DNA from: Ampelomyces quisqualis
Lineage: Eukaryota; Ascomycota; Dothideomycetes; Pleosporales; Phaeosphaeriaceae
Length of the DNA: 64,000 bases
NCBI GenBank assembly: GCA_018398575.1
Contig: JAGTXZ010000021.1
Coordinates: 1,798,001 to 1,862,000 of the forward strand
Reading direction: 5' to 3'
Shown in pieces: positions 1 through 12,607 of the stretch. Under the pieces are notes generated by a model. That model made no database searches. It was not told where the DNA came from and saw nothing but the letters and a program-made list of their open reading frames with translations. The position numbers were made by a program, and so were the translations under genes. Each line of letters begins with the position of its first letter. The first letter of the stretch is position 1.

Positions 1-3000
1 AGAACCCAGAGCTGTATGGTCTACGTCGCAGCGTTCGTGCTCCTCATCACACGTGCAAACTTTTGCTAACTCTCCTCCAGGGTCGTGCCCGCCCAAGTCG
101 TCGCATCGTAGGTACTCCCATGCCAACAGGCTATATTGGTACTGATGCATTGCAGGTCGATAGTGATGACGAGGATGATGATTCTGGCTCTGACCAGCCC
201 CGAAAGCGCCAGCGTACGGCCTCGCGCAAAGGTCTGCGCGTCCTCAATAACTCCTTCGGAACCATACTGACCTTCCTGCCAGTCTCGAACCAGCCGACCC
301 CTGTGTTTCATGCCACAGGCTCCGACTCGGATTCGGATGGCTACGTCAATACGAAGAAGAACATACCGACACGGAAGGAACGCCAACGTCAGCTGCTCGT
401 AGCCGAAGGCCGTCTACCCCCATCACAAGCCGAGGTTCGATTCTCTGCACGCCGCTCAGCACAGGTCACAAACTACAACGAGGAACGCGAAGACTCTTTC
501 GAAGAGGAGGAGGATGACATGACACCAAACTACTGGGCGACCGCCGCAGAAGAAGACACTGGTCCGATCATCGACAAGATCCTCGATCATCGACCGAAGG
601 ACGGCACAGGTACGTCAGCCCTACTCTGGCCGCCATCATGTGCTAACGATATTCAGAACTCGATCCATTCTATGCCCAAAAGAAGGACTTCGAGTACTTG
701 GTAAGTGTGCCCCATCAACTGTTGCCTTTGATGGTTCTGACACATACACGTAAGATAAAATGGCAAGACAAAGCGCATTATCACTCCACCTGGGAGGACT
801 ACCAGACAGCTGCCGCTCACAAAGGTTGGCGAAAGCTGGACAACTACTTCAAGGGCCCTGTCATGAGCGACATGTACTACCATGGCCGCAAAAAGAGGGA
901 ACCAGAGGAGTTTGAGCAGCACATGGTTGCGCGTGAAGCAGAGCGTGAGAGTCAACTCGACTTCCATGTGGTGGAGCGTGTCATAGACTCTCAAGACAGC
1001 GAGGACGAGACAGAATATCTAGTCAAGTGTAAGCCTTCACCTCACCCAGCCTCTCAGCAGTTTACCTAACCATGAGTAGGGAAGGGATTGACTTATGAGT
1101 TCTGCACCTGGGAGTCCGCATCCCTCGTGAGTTGCCTGTCGCAGAGCGAGATAGACCGCTTTCTCGATCGCTCGTCTAATCGACCATCGTCCGACCTCCG
1201 CGAGTCAAACCCTGCCACTCGCCGCAAATTTATTAAACTGGACGAACAGCCCGACTACATAAAGTTTGGAAAACTAAGGGCCTTCCAATTGCAAGGCGTG
1301 AACTTTCTTGCGCACAATTGGTGTAGGGGCACAAACGTCATTCTCGCCGATGAGATGGGTTTGGGCAAGACAGTGCAAACCGTCTCGTTCATCAATTGGC
1401 TGCGCCATGACCGAAGACAGGATGGGCCGTTCATATGTGTCGTACCACTATCGACTATGCCAGCCTGGGCAGATACCTTCAACAACTGGACGCCAGACGT
1501 CAATTATGTCATTTATACTGGCAGAGAAGACGCTCGAAGCACCATTCGCGACAAGGAGATGCTGGTTGACGGCAACCCGAAAAGGATCAAGTTCAACGTC
1601 CTATTGACTACGTACGAATACGTGCTGGCCGACTGGCAGTTCCTCTCAAGCATCAAGTGGCAATTCCTTGCTGTTGACGAGGCACATCGGTTGAAGAACC
1701 GCGAGTCGCAGCTGTATGAGAGGCTGCTGCAATTCAACGCCCCGAGCCGTCTCCTCATCACTGGTACTCCAATTCAAAACACTCTCGGCGAACTCTCCGC
1801 ATTAATGGACTTTCTCATGCCTGGAAAGATCACTGTTGACGAGAATGTCGATCTCGGATCCGAAGACGCGAGCTCTAAGCTTGCCGAGCTGAGTGAAGCA
1901 ATCCAGCCATATATGATTCGACGTACAAAAGAAAAGGTCGAGAACGACTTGCCTCCCAAGTCAGAGAAGATCCTTCGTGTTGAGCTGTCTGATATTCAGC
2001 TTGAGTACTACAAAAACATCCTTACCAGGAACTACGAAGCGCTCAACGAGGGCGGTACAGGTCACAAACAGTCACTGCTAAACATCGTCATGGAGTTGAA
2101 GAAAGCTAGCAATCACGCTTTGCTCTTCCCAAATGCCGAATCAAAGTTTCTCAAGGAAAATGCCACCAAGGACGAGACGCTCAAGGCACTCATCACCACC
2201 AGTGGCAAGATGATGTTACTTGATCGACTTCTAACAAAGTTGAAAGCGGATGGCCATCGCGTCCTGATATTCAGTCAGATGGTCCACATGCTGGACATTC
2301 TCACGGATTACCTCAAATTACGCAACTACACGTACCAGCGCCTCGACGGTACAGTACCTGCGAGCGACAGGAAGATCGCTATCGATCATTTCAACGCTCC
2401 CGGAAGTGACGACTACTGTTTCCTGCTGTCAACTCGAGCCGGTGGTCTTGGTATCAATCTAATGACTGCTGACACTGTTGTGCTGTTCGATTCGGACTGG
2501 AACCCGCAAGCTGACTTGCAAGCCATGGCGCGAGCTCATCGTATTGGACAAACAAAGCCTGTGAGCGTCTATCGACTTGTCTCTAAGGACACCATCGAAG
2601 AGGAGATTCTGGAGCGTGCTCGCAACAAGCGCATGCTCGAGTTCATCACCATCCAACGTGGCGTGACTGATCGCCAACAGCAAGAGCTCAACGATAAAAT
2701 GAGCCGCGCCGCAGCTGAACCCAACTCTGCTGACGATATCAACAACATTCTCAAACGACGCGGACAAAAGATGTTCGAACAGTCGGGCAATCAGAAAAAG
2801 CTTGAGGATCTTGATATTGACGCGGTGCTTGAGAATGCCGAAGAGCACAAGACTGAGCAAGCGGCGGGTCTTACGTCTGACGGTGGCGCGGAGTTCCTCA
2901 AGAACTTCGAGTATACCGATGTCAAGATTGATCTCGAGTGGGACGACATCATTCCCAAGGAAGAGCTTGAGGTTGTCAAAGCCGAGATCCAGCAGCGAAA

Positions 3001-4721
3001 GGACGAGGAAGAGACCCAAAAACTTCTCGAAGAAAGTGCCCCTCGGAAACGCAAGGCAGCAGCCGCAAGCGCTCGTGAGCAACGGGCTGCTAAGAAGCGT
3101 GCAATGGAGGCGTCCAGAGACATCGAAGTCGACGATGACGAACCATCCGAAGATGATAATGTCAAGCGTGATCCTAGGCGTCCTCTAACCACAAAGGAGA
3201 CTCGTAACCTTGTTCGCGCTTTCGAACGCTATGGAAACATTGACGAGCGTGGCGAGGAGATGCTTCTTGCTGCAAAGTTGGCTGGTCGTGACATGGATGT
3301 AGTCAAGGCCACTCTGAACGAAGTTATCACAAAGAGTCAAGAGCTTGTCAAGCAAGAACAGACCAGGCTCAAGAATCTGGAAAGCGAGGCCAATCGAGTC
3401 ATCACGAAGAAAGACAAGAAGGCGGTCCTATTTGACTTTGGTCAAGTCAAGAAAGTCAACGCAGAGACGATCATTGACCGGCCCATCGAGATGCGCATCC
3501 TAAAAGAGGCTATCGCCGCTGTTCAGGACTGGCGCAACTTCCGGATTAATGATGCGATCAAGCCAGCAAGTTACTCCTGTCCATGGGGCGCTCGAGAAGA
3601 TGGCATGCTTTGCATCGGTATCATGCGCCACGGCTATGGTGCATGGGTACCAATTCGTGATGATGCAGACCTTGGGCTGACGGACAAGTTCTACCTTGAG
3701 GAGCATCGCGTAGACAAGAAGGAGGAACGCAACAAGGCCGAGGAGAAAAACGCAAAGTCTCCCGGCGCTGTTCACTTGGTCCGACGAGCGAATTATCTTT
3801 TGACGGTGCTCAAGGACAAGGCTGGTGTTGATCCTAATGCCAAGCGTCTCATGGAAAATCATCATCGAAACAACAAAAAGCATCATCTCAATATGGCTCG
3901 ACGGCAAGACAAAGCTTCCAGCGTCTCTGCTAGCCCTGCTTCTTCTGGACCAGTGCGTAAGGTCATTTCTCGAGACTCGGAAAGGCCTGTGCAGCGAGCG
4001 CATAGCAACACGGAGAACAGGCATCACGACAGCCTACCTGATAGCCGACAACATGAGAAAGGTAGCCATGACCGACCCAGGCATAGCGACCAATACAGAG
4101 CGTCTGATGCTCAGCGCAAAGAGCATCGTCACGATCGTGGTAGCATTGATCGTCGTCCGCAGCACTTTGAGCGAAATGATACGCCAGAATTCAGGCGAAA
4201 TGTCAGCGGTGAGGGAGATCGAGCTCGCCCCAAGGATGAGCGATCGCGTTTGGTTGACGAACGGCCACGTTCCAGCAGCCACAGCCAGTCCCAGAACTGC
4301 AAAGTGGACACGACGCCCAAGTCCAAGGAGAAGAAGGCGGATGACTTTATTGAGCGACGACTACGACCTGTGCGCGACAATCTCAGCCGCCTTAAAAAGG
4401 CGACACCAAAGAACTATCCTCAAAAGGAAGCCATGGTCAAGATTCTCAAGGTCGAGCTGATTGCAATCGGGAACTTTATTCGTGCTGAAACTCGCGACAA
4501 TGATGAGCTTGAAGAGCGTCTATGGTAGGTGTAGTGCACGAGCTTGTCACGTGTACTCTGCTAATTTTCCCAGGTCGTTCACGGTCAACAACTACTGGCC
4601 TCGTCAAAGTGTGACGGTGCCTGCGATCAAGGGCATGTACCAAAAGATGCTGCAATCGGAGATGAGCGGAAAGCAGTTGTCAAGTGCGCAGCCCACCAAC
4701 GGGCAGCAGAATGGAGCGTAA
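1..4721 (+). CDS. CHD1: CHD1-type chromatin-remodelling ATPase, 5' end outside window
   Basis: ATP-dependent nucleosome-spacing remodeller of the nucleus. Visible exons are about 81-609, 657-700, 755-1028, 1080-4524 and 4574-4721, giving 1479 residues in one frame. The sequence before 81 ends in CTAAC...CCTCCAG, so it is an intron or the tail of one, and the start codon lies upstream. Order seen: acidic N-terminus; two chromodomains (IKWQDKAHYHSTWE; VKWKGLTYEFCTWE, rebuilt across the 1029-1079 intron); SNF2 ATPase with DEMGLGKT (about residue 372), DEAHRLKN (about 482) and the motif VI region ARAHRIGQ (about 762); a SANT/SLIDE-like region; a basic His-rich linker; and the CHD1 C-terminal helical domain in the last 110 residues, split by the last intron. 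The chromodomain pair plus that domain separates CHD1 from ISWI and Mi-2. Confidence 0.95.
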
Positions 4722-5376
4722 AAGGTCACGACGCTTATCGTATCCCTATGACATATACCATGGCATTCCAGTGGAGTTTTTGATTTTACAAAGGCATACA
4801 GGGGAGGACATTTTGTGACAGCATAGCGTTGGTGTTGGGGCCCCAGTTGGGCTACGTTTTACATGACTAGCCCGGGCAGTGTGTGTATCCCTGGGTCATT
4901 TTCTTCATGTTGCATTGGCTGCTTCGGCGGCCACGGGTCGTTTTCTGGAAGGATTGTTTCTCCATTTGCACGGGCGGCGCATGATGGGTCAAAACATGGC
5001 CGACGCTCAGACAGTGTCAGACAGTGCTGGGGGGAGGTGAAGTGTATCGTTTGGGAAGGCTATGTGTGCAGAAGGGTGGCCAGAGAGTAGTGTGCGTGTG
5101 AGCATGTGTCACGATGAGCGACAGAAGGCAATACACACTCGGTCCTGTGCGAGCGGTGAAGGTTCCCCGTGGTCAGGCGACTTGGTTGCGGGCTTGCGTA
5201 TGGTACCAATGACGAGGATTCGGAGGCGCACGTTGCTCCTGTCGCGCCATGGGATCGGCCAGCGCCATCACGGTGCCGATGCGTGAGGATCAGTGTATGT
5301 ACATAGAGGCGAGCGAGTCCCGCCCGGGTTTGACTGTCTTCCTTACTCTGCCTCGCCTCGCCTCGCCTCGCCTGCC
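4722..5376. other. Intergenic: CHD1 3' region and endopolyphosphatase promoter
   Basis: No gene supported. Just upstream of the next start codon, 5351-5370 holds four copies of CCTCG, a pyrimidine-rich tract. Confidence 0.5.
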
Positions 5377-7701
5377 ATGCTGCGTCGAGACGCGCTGATC
5401 TGCGGGCTGCTCCTATGGGGAGGCTCCTCCACCACTGCAGCCCCGCCTGGCCCTGGGGCGCGGCAAGATACGAATAGCAGCACAGCGGCGCGGGGACGAC
5501 GCTTGACCGGCAGGTTCCTGCATGTTACGGGTAAGCGGGCGGCCCTATCGGCTCTGCAGCCTCGAGTCTCACGCCTCTCCAGACTTTCACCCCGATCCCT
5601 TCTACAAGACGTACTCCAGCACCACCGCCGAGGCAGCATGCCATCGCCAGCGCGGGCCCGCAGGCATATACGGCGCAGAGACGTCCGCCTGCGACTCGCC
5701 CTACGCCCTCGTCAACCACACATTCCAATGGATCAACGACAACATCAAGGACGCCATCGACTTTGTCATCTGGACGGGCGACTCGGCGCGGCACGATAAC
5801 GACGATGCGCTCCCCCGAACACCCGAACAAGTGGTCCAGCAGAACGAGTACATGGTCGCCAAGTTCGCAGACGTCTTCGGCCAGCGTGGCAGCAAACATG
5901 GCGGCACCGGCGCGTGGTCCATCCCTGTGGTCCCGACGTTTGGCAACAACGACATCATGCCACACAACATCTTCCTGTCCGGCCCGAATCGCTGGACAAA
6001 GAAGTATCTCGACGTCTGGAGGAGCTTCATTCCAGAAGCCCAGAGACACCAGTTTTTGCAGGGCGGCTGGTTCAGCGTCGAGGTTATACCTGGCAAGCTG
6101 GCCGTCATCAGCCTCAACACCATGTACATCCTGCCCAACCCCCGACTACCATGCGTCCCAGTACTGACTTCAGCACCAGATACTTCTTTTCCTCCAACTC
6201 TGCGGTAGATGGCTGTGCGGACAAACGCGAACCCGGCTACGAACACATGGAGTGGCTGCGCATCCAGCTCCAGATCCTGCGCGACCGCGGCATGAAAGCG
6301 ATCCTCATGGGCCACGTGCCACCTGCGCGCGTCGATAGTAAGGAGAGCTGGGACGAGACGTGTTGGCAGAAATACACACTTTGGCAGCGACAATTCCGGG
6401 ATGTCATTGTCGGCGGTTTATACGGACACATGAACATTGATCATTTCATGCTGCAAGATTTCGACCAGATCAGTAAAGATGCGGAAAACGGCAGGATGGC
6501 CAGCGGAAGTAGTCTGAAAAATCGGGAAGATGAGGGAACGCTTGAACTATACGAACATGGCGAAGTCACGGTCGCATCGGCGTCGGACTACCTGCTCGAC
6601 CTTCGGGAGGCGTGGGCCCAGCTGCCAGCACCACCAGCCAAGTCGACAAAAAAGTCTCGTTCTAGCGAGGTAGACTTAGAAGAGGGATACCTCGATAGGA
6701 TCGGCGGCAAATATGCGGAGCGCTACAGTGTTACCCACGTCGCGCCCAGTGTTGTACCCAACTACTTCCCCACCCTTCGTATCATCGAGTACAACATCAC
6801 GGGACTGGAGAATACTCGCTTGCCTTCCGGATACAGCCAATCAAGAGGCCCGACCTCTTCGTCCGACCAGCGACCATTTACTGACAATGGGGATTCTGAT
6901 GACGACTATGGTTACATCGGAGACGTTGAGACGGCAACGAGAAAGAAGAAAAAGAAACACAAGGGTCCGCGCAAACACAAATTCCGGGTCCCGGAGGGTC
7001 CATCGAAATCAGCACCACCGGGTCCTGCCTACTCCCCGCAAACCTTTACCTGGACTCGTTACACTCAATACTTTGCCAATCTCACTCACATCAATAATGA
7101 CTTCGTCGAAGACAACGACACATTATCTCTGAATCCAAGGTCGCCAAGTACAATCTTCGGCCTGAACGTCACCAAAGATGGCAAGATCGAACATTCGAGG
7201 TGGAAAGAAGGCAAACACGGAAAGCATCAGGGAAAGCAGCCAAGACCAGAACCTCATCCGCGCGATTTCGTCTTCGAGGTCGAGTACGACACCAAGAAAG
7301 ACTGCAAGTTTACAGATCTCACGGTCCGACGATGGGTGGAATACGCAAGAAGGATCGGGCACAACGCGGCGAAATCAAATGCCGAGGATGCCAACCAGGT
7401 CAGTGAAAAGACAAGGCTGATGAACGACGGCAGCAAACGCGATGACGCTGGCCGTTCAATGGAAACGGAAGAGGAAGAGGACGAGGATGAACCTGAAGAA
7501 CAGGGCAAGCGCACGGAAGGCAACAAGCATAAGAAGAAGAAGGGAAAGAAGAGAAGACATCACAAGGCTTCGAAAGAGTGGTTCACTTTTGTCAGGAGAG
7601 CTTTTGTGGGCACAATGAACCCACATGATATCAAGCAATTGTTCAGTGTGGAACCCGCTATGGAGACGCAGGAGGAGGTACCTGAAGTTTTGGAGCTGTG
7701 A
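5377..7701 (+). CDS. PPN1: Vacuolar endopolyphosphatase (Ppn1-like)
   Basis: Cleaves inorganic polyphosphate chains internally; a calcineurin-like metallophosphoesterase related to acid sphingomyelinase, expected as a type II membrane protein delivered to the vacuole. Exons 5377-5530, 5583-6123 and 6180-7701 give 738 residues. The N-terminus has a short hydrophobic segment (ICGLLLWG) as membrane anchor. Metal-site motifs are HVTDFHPDP (across the first intron), WTGDSARHD, TFGNNDIMPHN, ILMGHVPP and YGHMNIDHF. The second half is hydrophilic with Lys-rich runs, longer than the catalytic core needs, as in other fungal Ppn1 proteins that are processed by vacuolar proteases. The second 3' splice site is ambiguous: AGs at 6172-6173 and 6178-6179 keep the same frame and differ by two residues. 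The first ATG after the upstream stop is used. Confidence 0.92.
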
Positions 7702-8289
7702 GATGAGCAGGTGGCGTTGAAGAGTGGGCTTCCGTGATACCCTGGGCTGACCAAGTCCTAATCGCATTATTCCATCTCGTTCGTTTGAATTTAGCGTGCA
7801 TTATAAGCGTTGAAATTATGCAGCGAACGCGAGCTGTAGTTTAAAGTTATATCATGGCGTGTGATTAGAAAGACTTGAGTTTGGAGCTATCGCCCTTGAG
7901 ATCGTCAGTTCGGGTGACTGTTCCAAAGCAGTAGTCGACCAACTAAGTCACACGACCAAGCATCTCAGCCTGCGCGGGGCCACTTCAACTTTACCACCCG
8001 ACACTTTGTTGCGTTCTTGCGTAACGACGAAGAGTCATGGTGAATATTTTGCACAGGCATGCGCGATCGAAAACTAGGATCCGACAAAATGAAACATTCT
8101 GCCTGGAAGGGCTGCGGATGTGTCGCATGACCAGCCTCGTGAGGCTTGTACGCAAGACACAAATCCAAAAATGAGCCCAGCACGAGCTCGAATCACAGGT
8201 GCCCCCTGAAAAACACTTCTGTGGAAAACTACCTGCTCTCTTCCCCATTGTATGGATGCAACGACCTCGCCAACGTCACCGAAATAGTC
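7702..8289. other. Intergenic
   Basis: 3' flank of the endopolyphosphatase gene and 5' flank of the transporter. The transporter frame stays open upstream to about 8146, but the ATG at 8290 is the better start. Nothing else recognised. Confidence 0.4.
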
Positions 8290-10192
8290 ATGGCAGGCCA
8301 TTTCCGACCAGCCTCACCTGCAGAAGACCTCCCAGTATACTACCAAGACCTGGGGGACGAGAATATCCAACACTGCTTCCGCAACTTCGACAATGAACAG
8401 AACTTCGATCGCTTCGATAGACAGACACGCAACCCAAGGAGCAGCAACTTTTGCCTCGACTTTGGCGAACAAAACGCCTTCTGCGCTTTCGACCTCGACG
8501 CACAATCTTACTCCAAGCTTCTTACTTCGCCGCGACCTCCCCAGCTACACACACGATGGATCAACATCTGGATGCCGTACAATCAAAAAGATGTCATCAA
8601 GGTTATTGGCCAGCACTTTGACTTTACACCACGCCTACTCGGCATGATGAGGAGCGATCCGTGTCCTCCACCGAGTCAGTCGTTGCGGAAGAAGAGGAGT
8701 TCTTCGACGCTCAGATCGCGATTCTCGGGAAGGTCGAGTCGGTCAAGCAAGGTGAAAGAGGCGAATCAGACGGGCAGGGATTCGGAGGAGAGTATTGGGA
8801 TGACGGAGTTGATGCACTCGACGCAGCTGGAGATGGTACAGGATTTGAGTCATTATCAACTCGTTCACGATGTGTGGCACTGGAGCACTGTGGATTGGGG
8901 AAGGAGATGTAAGTCCGTGGGAAAAGGAATGTAGGTTGATGATTTCCTGACTAGGTGTAGTCGTGTGTCTGGGGTACAACTCACTTCATAATGTTCGCAC
9001 TAAGCCACCGGAGAACGAACACAACGACGAAGCAGATAGAGGTCGAGATATTCCTCACGGCAAGCGTGTTTGGAACTGGCTCCTCTTGTGCGAAGACAAG
9101 ACTGTCATCTCCGTCTCTGAAGATCCGTATCCATTCTACAACGGCAACTTGCGAGCTGAGGATCTTAAGATGCTATACACCACTCGAAGAAACCTTGTCA
9201 ACGTCTTTAGACAACTCTCGAAAGCCCCAACCCCATTACGCGATACAGCACTCATACAACTTCCAATCCGCAACCGCGTGGGCAACAGCGACGAAGAAAC
9301 CGCTCACCGTCCCACCGATGCACCTGGTCTACTCTTCTACTACCTCTTCGAAGACTGGGGCACAACTTTCAACCTCATCTCCCGGCGCGACCACGGCTAC
9401 GGCGCCGAACTCGACCGCCTAGTCCGTATCCCCTTGCCCTCTCTCGCCGCCAATCCCCAAACTAACCATGCACCCCAGCGCAGAGAAATGCTCATCAAAG
9501 CCGACCTCACCCACATCGACCAACTCCACCACATAGGCTGCCAACTCGCCGTGCTCAAACGCGTCTACCTCGCCTACTCGCTCATAATCGAGCGCGTGCT
9601 AAAAAAACAAGAAGCCACACTCGCCTCGCTCAAAAACTCGCACATCATGTCCGGCGCCGAATCATTCGCTTCCGACGCGCACCTGCCGCACGTAAACAGC
9701 ACATGCGGACCCATGATGCCCGAAGCAGACAGCCTGCTCGGCGTGAGTTTGAGCTCGGCGGCCAAAGTCCGGTTTGAGCGGTTGAAGGACCGCATCGTGT
9801 TGTATGCGCTCAGCGAGATTGACGAGTGTCTTGCGCAAAAGGAGTCGCTTGTCATGATGAACTTTAACCTCATTGCTATCAAGGAGTCGTTTTCTGTGGA
9901 GCGCTTGACGTGGGTTACGCTTTTGCTTGCCAAGATTACCATCTTGTTCACGCCGGTTACGCTGATGACGGGGTATTTTAGCATTCAGTTCAAGGATACC
10001 GAGTTTGAGATTAGGGGTTATTGGTGGACGTTTGCGGTGGTGTTTGGGGTTAGTTTGCTGCTGATTTTTGGGTTTAGTTTGCTGAGTGGGACGTTTGAGG
10101 GCAAGATTATTACGAGGAGTTGGAGTCGCGTCGCGTTTGATGTTAGTAGGCGGTGGTTGGCGCATGGGGCGAAGAAAGGGAAGAGGGTTTGA
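8290..10192 (+). CDS. CorA-like Mg2+/metal transporter family membrane protein
   Basis: Exons 8290-8908 and 8961-10192, 616 residues. The long N-terminal part is soluble. A helical stretch (around HIDQLHHIGCQLAVLKRVYLA) precedes two C-terminal membrane segments: one at LTWVTLLLAKITILFTPVTL, then MTGYFSIQF, and a second at YWWTFAVVFGVSLLLIFGFS, followed by a short basic tail. Two closely spaced C-terminal helices joined by a short loop is the CorA plan. Bacterial CorA has GMN at the end of the first helix; here that place reads MTGYFS, as in a large, poorly characterised fungal branch, so the ion carried cannot be inferred. The protein is probably pentameric in a membrane. The intron 8909-8960 has GTAAGT and ends GTGTAG. 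Confidence 0.8.
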
Positions 10193-10523
10193 GTGGTGCA
10201 CCTAATCTATCTGTTTGCACAGGCACATGTGAGAACTATGGGGCATAGTTAGTTGTCCTGCGAACAGTCTCAAAGGACTGAATATAATCGGTATGACAAG
10301 TTGTCGCTCTAATGGCAGATCTCGTTGATTCCTGGAACTCAATTTGCTACCACAACATCAGCTGTTAGGTCTTTATTGGATATGTGGCTCGCATAGTCAT
10401 ACATGAGTTGAATGAGTCAGCCAGCCGTCACCTGCCACAGATAAGCCAAGCCTTAATTGGACTGTTTATTCAGCACTCGTCATCTCCAAGTGCCTCTTCT
10501 ACCCACAACCCCATTGCATCTTC
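10193..10523. other. Intergenic
   Basis: Transporter 3' flank. Nothing recognised. Confidence 0.4.
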
Positions 10524-11177
10524 ATGGATATAACAAGTCAGAAAGGACGCACGGCCGTTGTCTATCGTGTAAAGCAAGGTGTAGTTTACAAAACGCCACG
10601 GACCAAAGGAAGCGAAATATTTCGGGCTGATATCAAGAATGTTTTCGCTATAGGCAACTTCTAGAAAGGCTAGGAGACCATCCTAGAATCGTTCAGTGTG
10701 TTCGCATAACTACAAGTATGCAAACCTAACCCTACCTCACTAGGTACCATGGAACCTTCACGTACGACAGCCTCTTACTCGGGGAGACAGATTGTGGGGA
10801 CCTCCAATCGTACATCGATAGGCCTAGAGACGAGATGGAAATCAACAACGTTTTGCGAAAGAAGTGGAGCCTCTCACGTCCACAAGAAAGGCATTGTGCC
10901 ACCGCAGAGTATGCCTGGATAACTTTCTTCTTTCACAAGAGCAGCCTGCTTCCTACCGACTTTGGTGGGCTCCAGTTGCCGGGAACTGGATTCGAACGGC
11001 CATCTGCTCCCTGAATCCCTATTCTTCGACCCGCGTTTGATAGACTTTAACACGCGAAAAGTTAATGTAGTTAGTCTAGGCGTCCTTCTGTACGTTGTCA
11101 ATTCTGGCTGGTTATCCTTTCCATCCAAGGCCGAGTGCCCTATGACTGCAAGAGATTTGAATGTGAGGAATATGTAG
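10524..11177 (+). pseudogene. Decayed protein-kinase pseudogene
   Basis: Kinase-like pieces occur in order but in different frames. From ATG 10524 the frame reads GRTAVVYRVKQGVVYKTPR, matching a glycine-loop/beta3 region with its Lys. A frame change near 10640 leads to RQLLERLGDHPRIVQ (alpha-C and following loop). Then come LLLGETDCGDLQSYIDRP (hinge/alpha-D) and TDFGG (DFG motif) at about 10959. Another frame change follows at once, giving GSSCRELDSNGHLLPESLFF and finally KVNVVSLGVLLYVVNSGW, resembling the alpha-F region, where the usual Asp of D-V-x-SLG is Asn. No HRD catalytic loop is found. At least three disruptions rule out simple splicing. It is probably a dead copy from one of the expanded fungal kinase families. 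Confidence 0.7.
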
Positions 11178-11638
11178 AAGCGCGTGCAATTCAAAGACGT
11201 TATTGCAGGATGCTGCTACGAGCGTCGATTTGAGAGTGCAGAGGAGATCGTTGTGATATACGTAGTCTTTCTGGCATGGGTGATGTAGGTAGTGGCGCCA
11301 TGGTCAGCTGTAGATTTTCAAGTAATGTATGTATATCGTGCCGTGGCGATAAATGATTCCAGTAGGAGCTCTCAGAGGCACGACCCGTCTGCGGCCGATC
11401 ACCTACTACGTCTCGCAGAGGCTAAACCCAAAGTAGAATTGCTGGCCGAGTCGATCACGATGACGTCGGTCTGCGCCCTGATCCGCCAGGAACTGTCTTT
11501 CAACGCGCAAGCTTAATGGCATCCCTTCAATGCCCCTATAGCTTTCCTCTTTCCTGCCTCGAAAATTATCAACCCGATTCTCAATCAATCACCTTTCCTC
11601 GATACCGCAAGTCAATTGACGCCTCACAAACCTTCGAC
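11178..11638. other. Intergenic
   Basis: Between the kinase relic and the membrane-protein gene. Short ORFs only, none convincing. A CT-rich tract precedes the start codon at 11639. Confidence 0.4.
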
Positions 11639-12388
11639 ATGGACGTAAGTGCACTTCCACCGACGCGTCACTTGCGATGAGGGGAGACTGACGAGTTTGC
11701 ATAGGTTTACTACTTCTACAGCTATGGCACTGCCGCTTGGCTCGGTACGTCCATGCAATTCCACTGGAGCAGCCTGTAGCTGACAAAGATGCAGCAACAC
11801 AGGCCGCACCTCTCATCGCCTCGCCCACGATGATTGTCGCCCTTCTCTCCCCAGAGGTCCGCGAGGCGTCGAGTACGTCACCTGACAGGCGACCACTATA
11901 CCCGTGAAGACTAACACGCCTGTTAGCTCTCGAGGTCTACTTCTCCCGTGCCTTGGGCTTCACGCTGCTGACGCTGGGCGCGCTGACTATCCTGCTCACG
12001 GGCTCGGTGCCGCTGAGTAGTCGTTTGTCCGAAGGTCCGTCAACCTGCCATGACACATTGCTGCAGGACAGATGGCTAAAAAAAACAAATCGTAGGCGCC
12101 ACTACATCCAATACCGACCCCAAGGCTCCCTACGCACTCCCCACTTTGACCATAACCGCTATGTTCCACACTGTCTATGCCTTTTACTGCTACGGCATGT
12201 GGACTGAGACGGGCGTCTTCTCCTTTAGCTTGGGAACCCTTGGCTCCACTTTCCTCGCGGCCATTGCGCTGTGGTGCATTCTGTTTGCCAGCAGCAACGG
12301 CAGGATAAGCAGGAAGACGGGCGCGGACAAGAGGACGAGTGGATTCCCGTTCAAGAATGTTGAGGCGGAGAAGAAGAAGGGCAGGTAA
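11639..12388 (+). CDS. Small polytopic membrane protein, function unknown
   Basis: Five exons fit one frame: 11639-11644, 11705-11744, 11795-11872, 11927-12034 and 12096-12388, giving 174 residues. The first exon is only ATG GAC. The protein opens MDVYYFYSYGTAAWLATQ and has about four hydrophobic segments: around PTMIVALLS, LGFTLLTLGALTILLTGS, LTITAMFHTVYAFYCYGM and LGSTFLAAIALWCILFA. It ends in a basic hydrophilic tail (KNVEAEKKKGR). This looks like a conserved fungal integral membrane protein, but I do not recognise a named family. Splice sites are standard except the fourth donor, GTCCGT. The continuous frame over four introns and the regular membrane pattern are the main support. Confidence 0.75.
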
Positions 12389-12607
12389 ACGCAACCATGT
12401 GTGCATCCTGTGAACATAATGGTTGCCACCGTGAGATGGTGCGGAGCCGATTCGTGCCAGAGGATGGAAAGGCGCTCGGGAACACTGAGCTGCCCAATTT
12501 TGACACCGCCAGGGAGCTTGGAAACAAGGGAAAAGGCCCCAAGACGATGCGATTATGCATGTCATAAAGCTTGGAGTTGATCGAATACGAAATGGTATCA
12601 TTGGATT

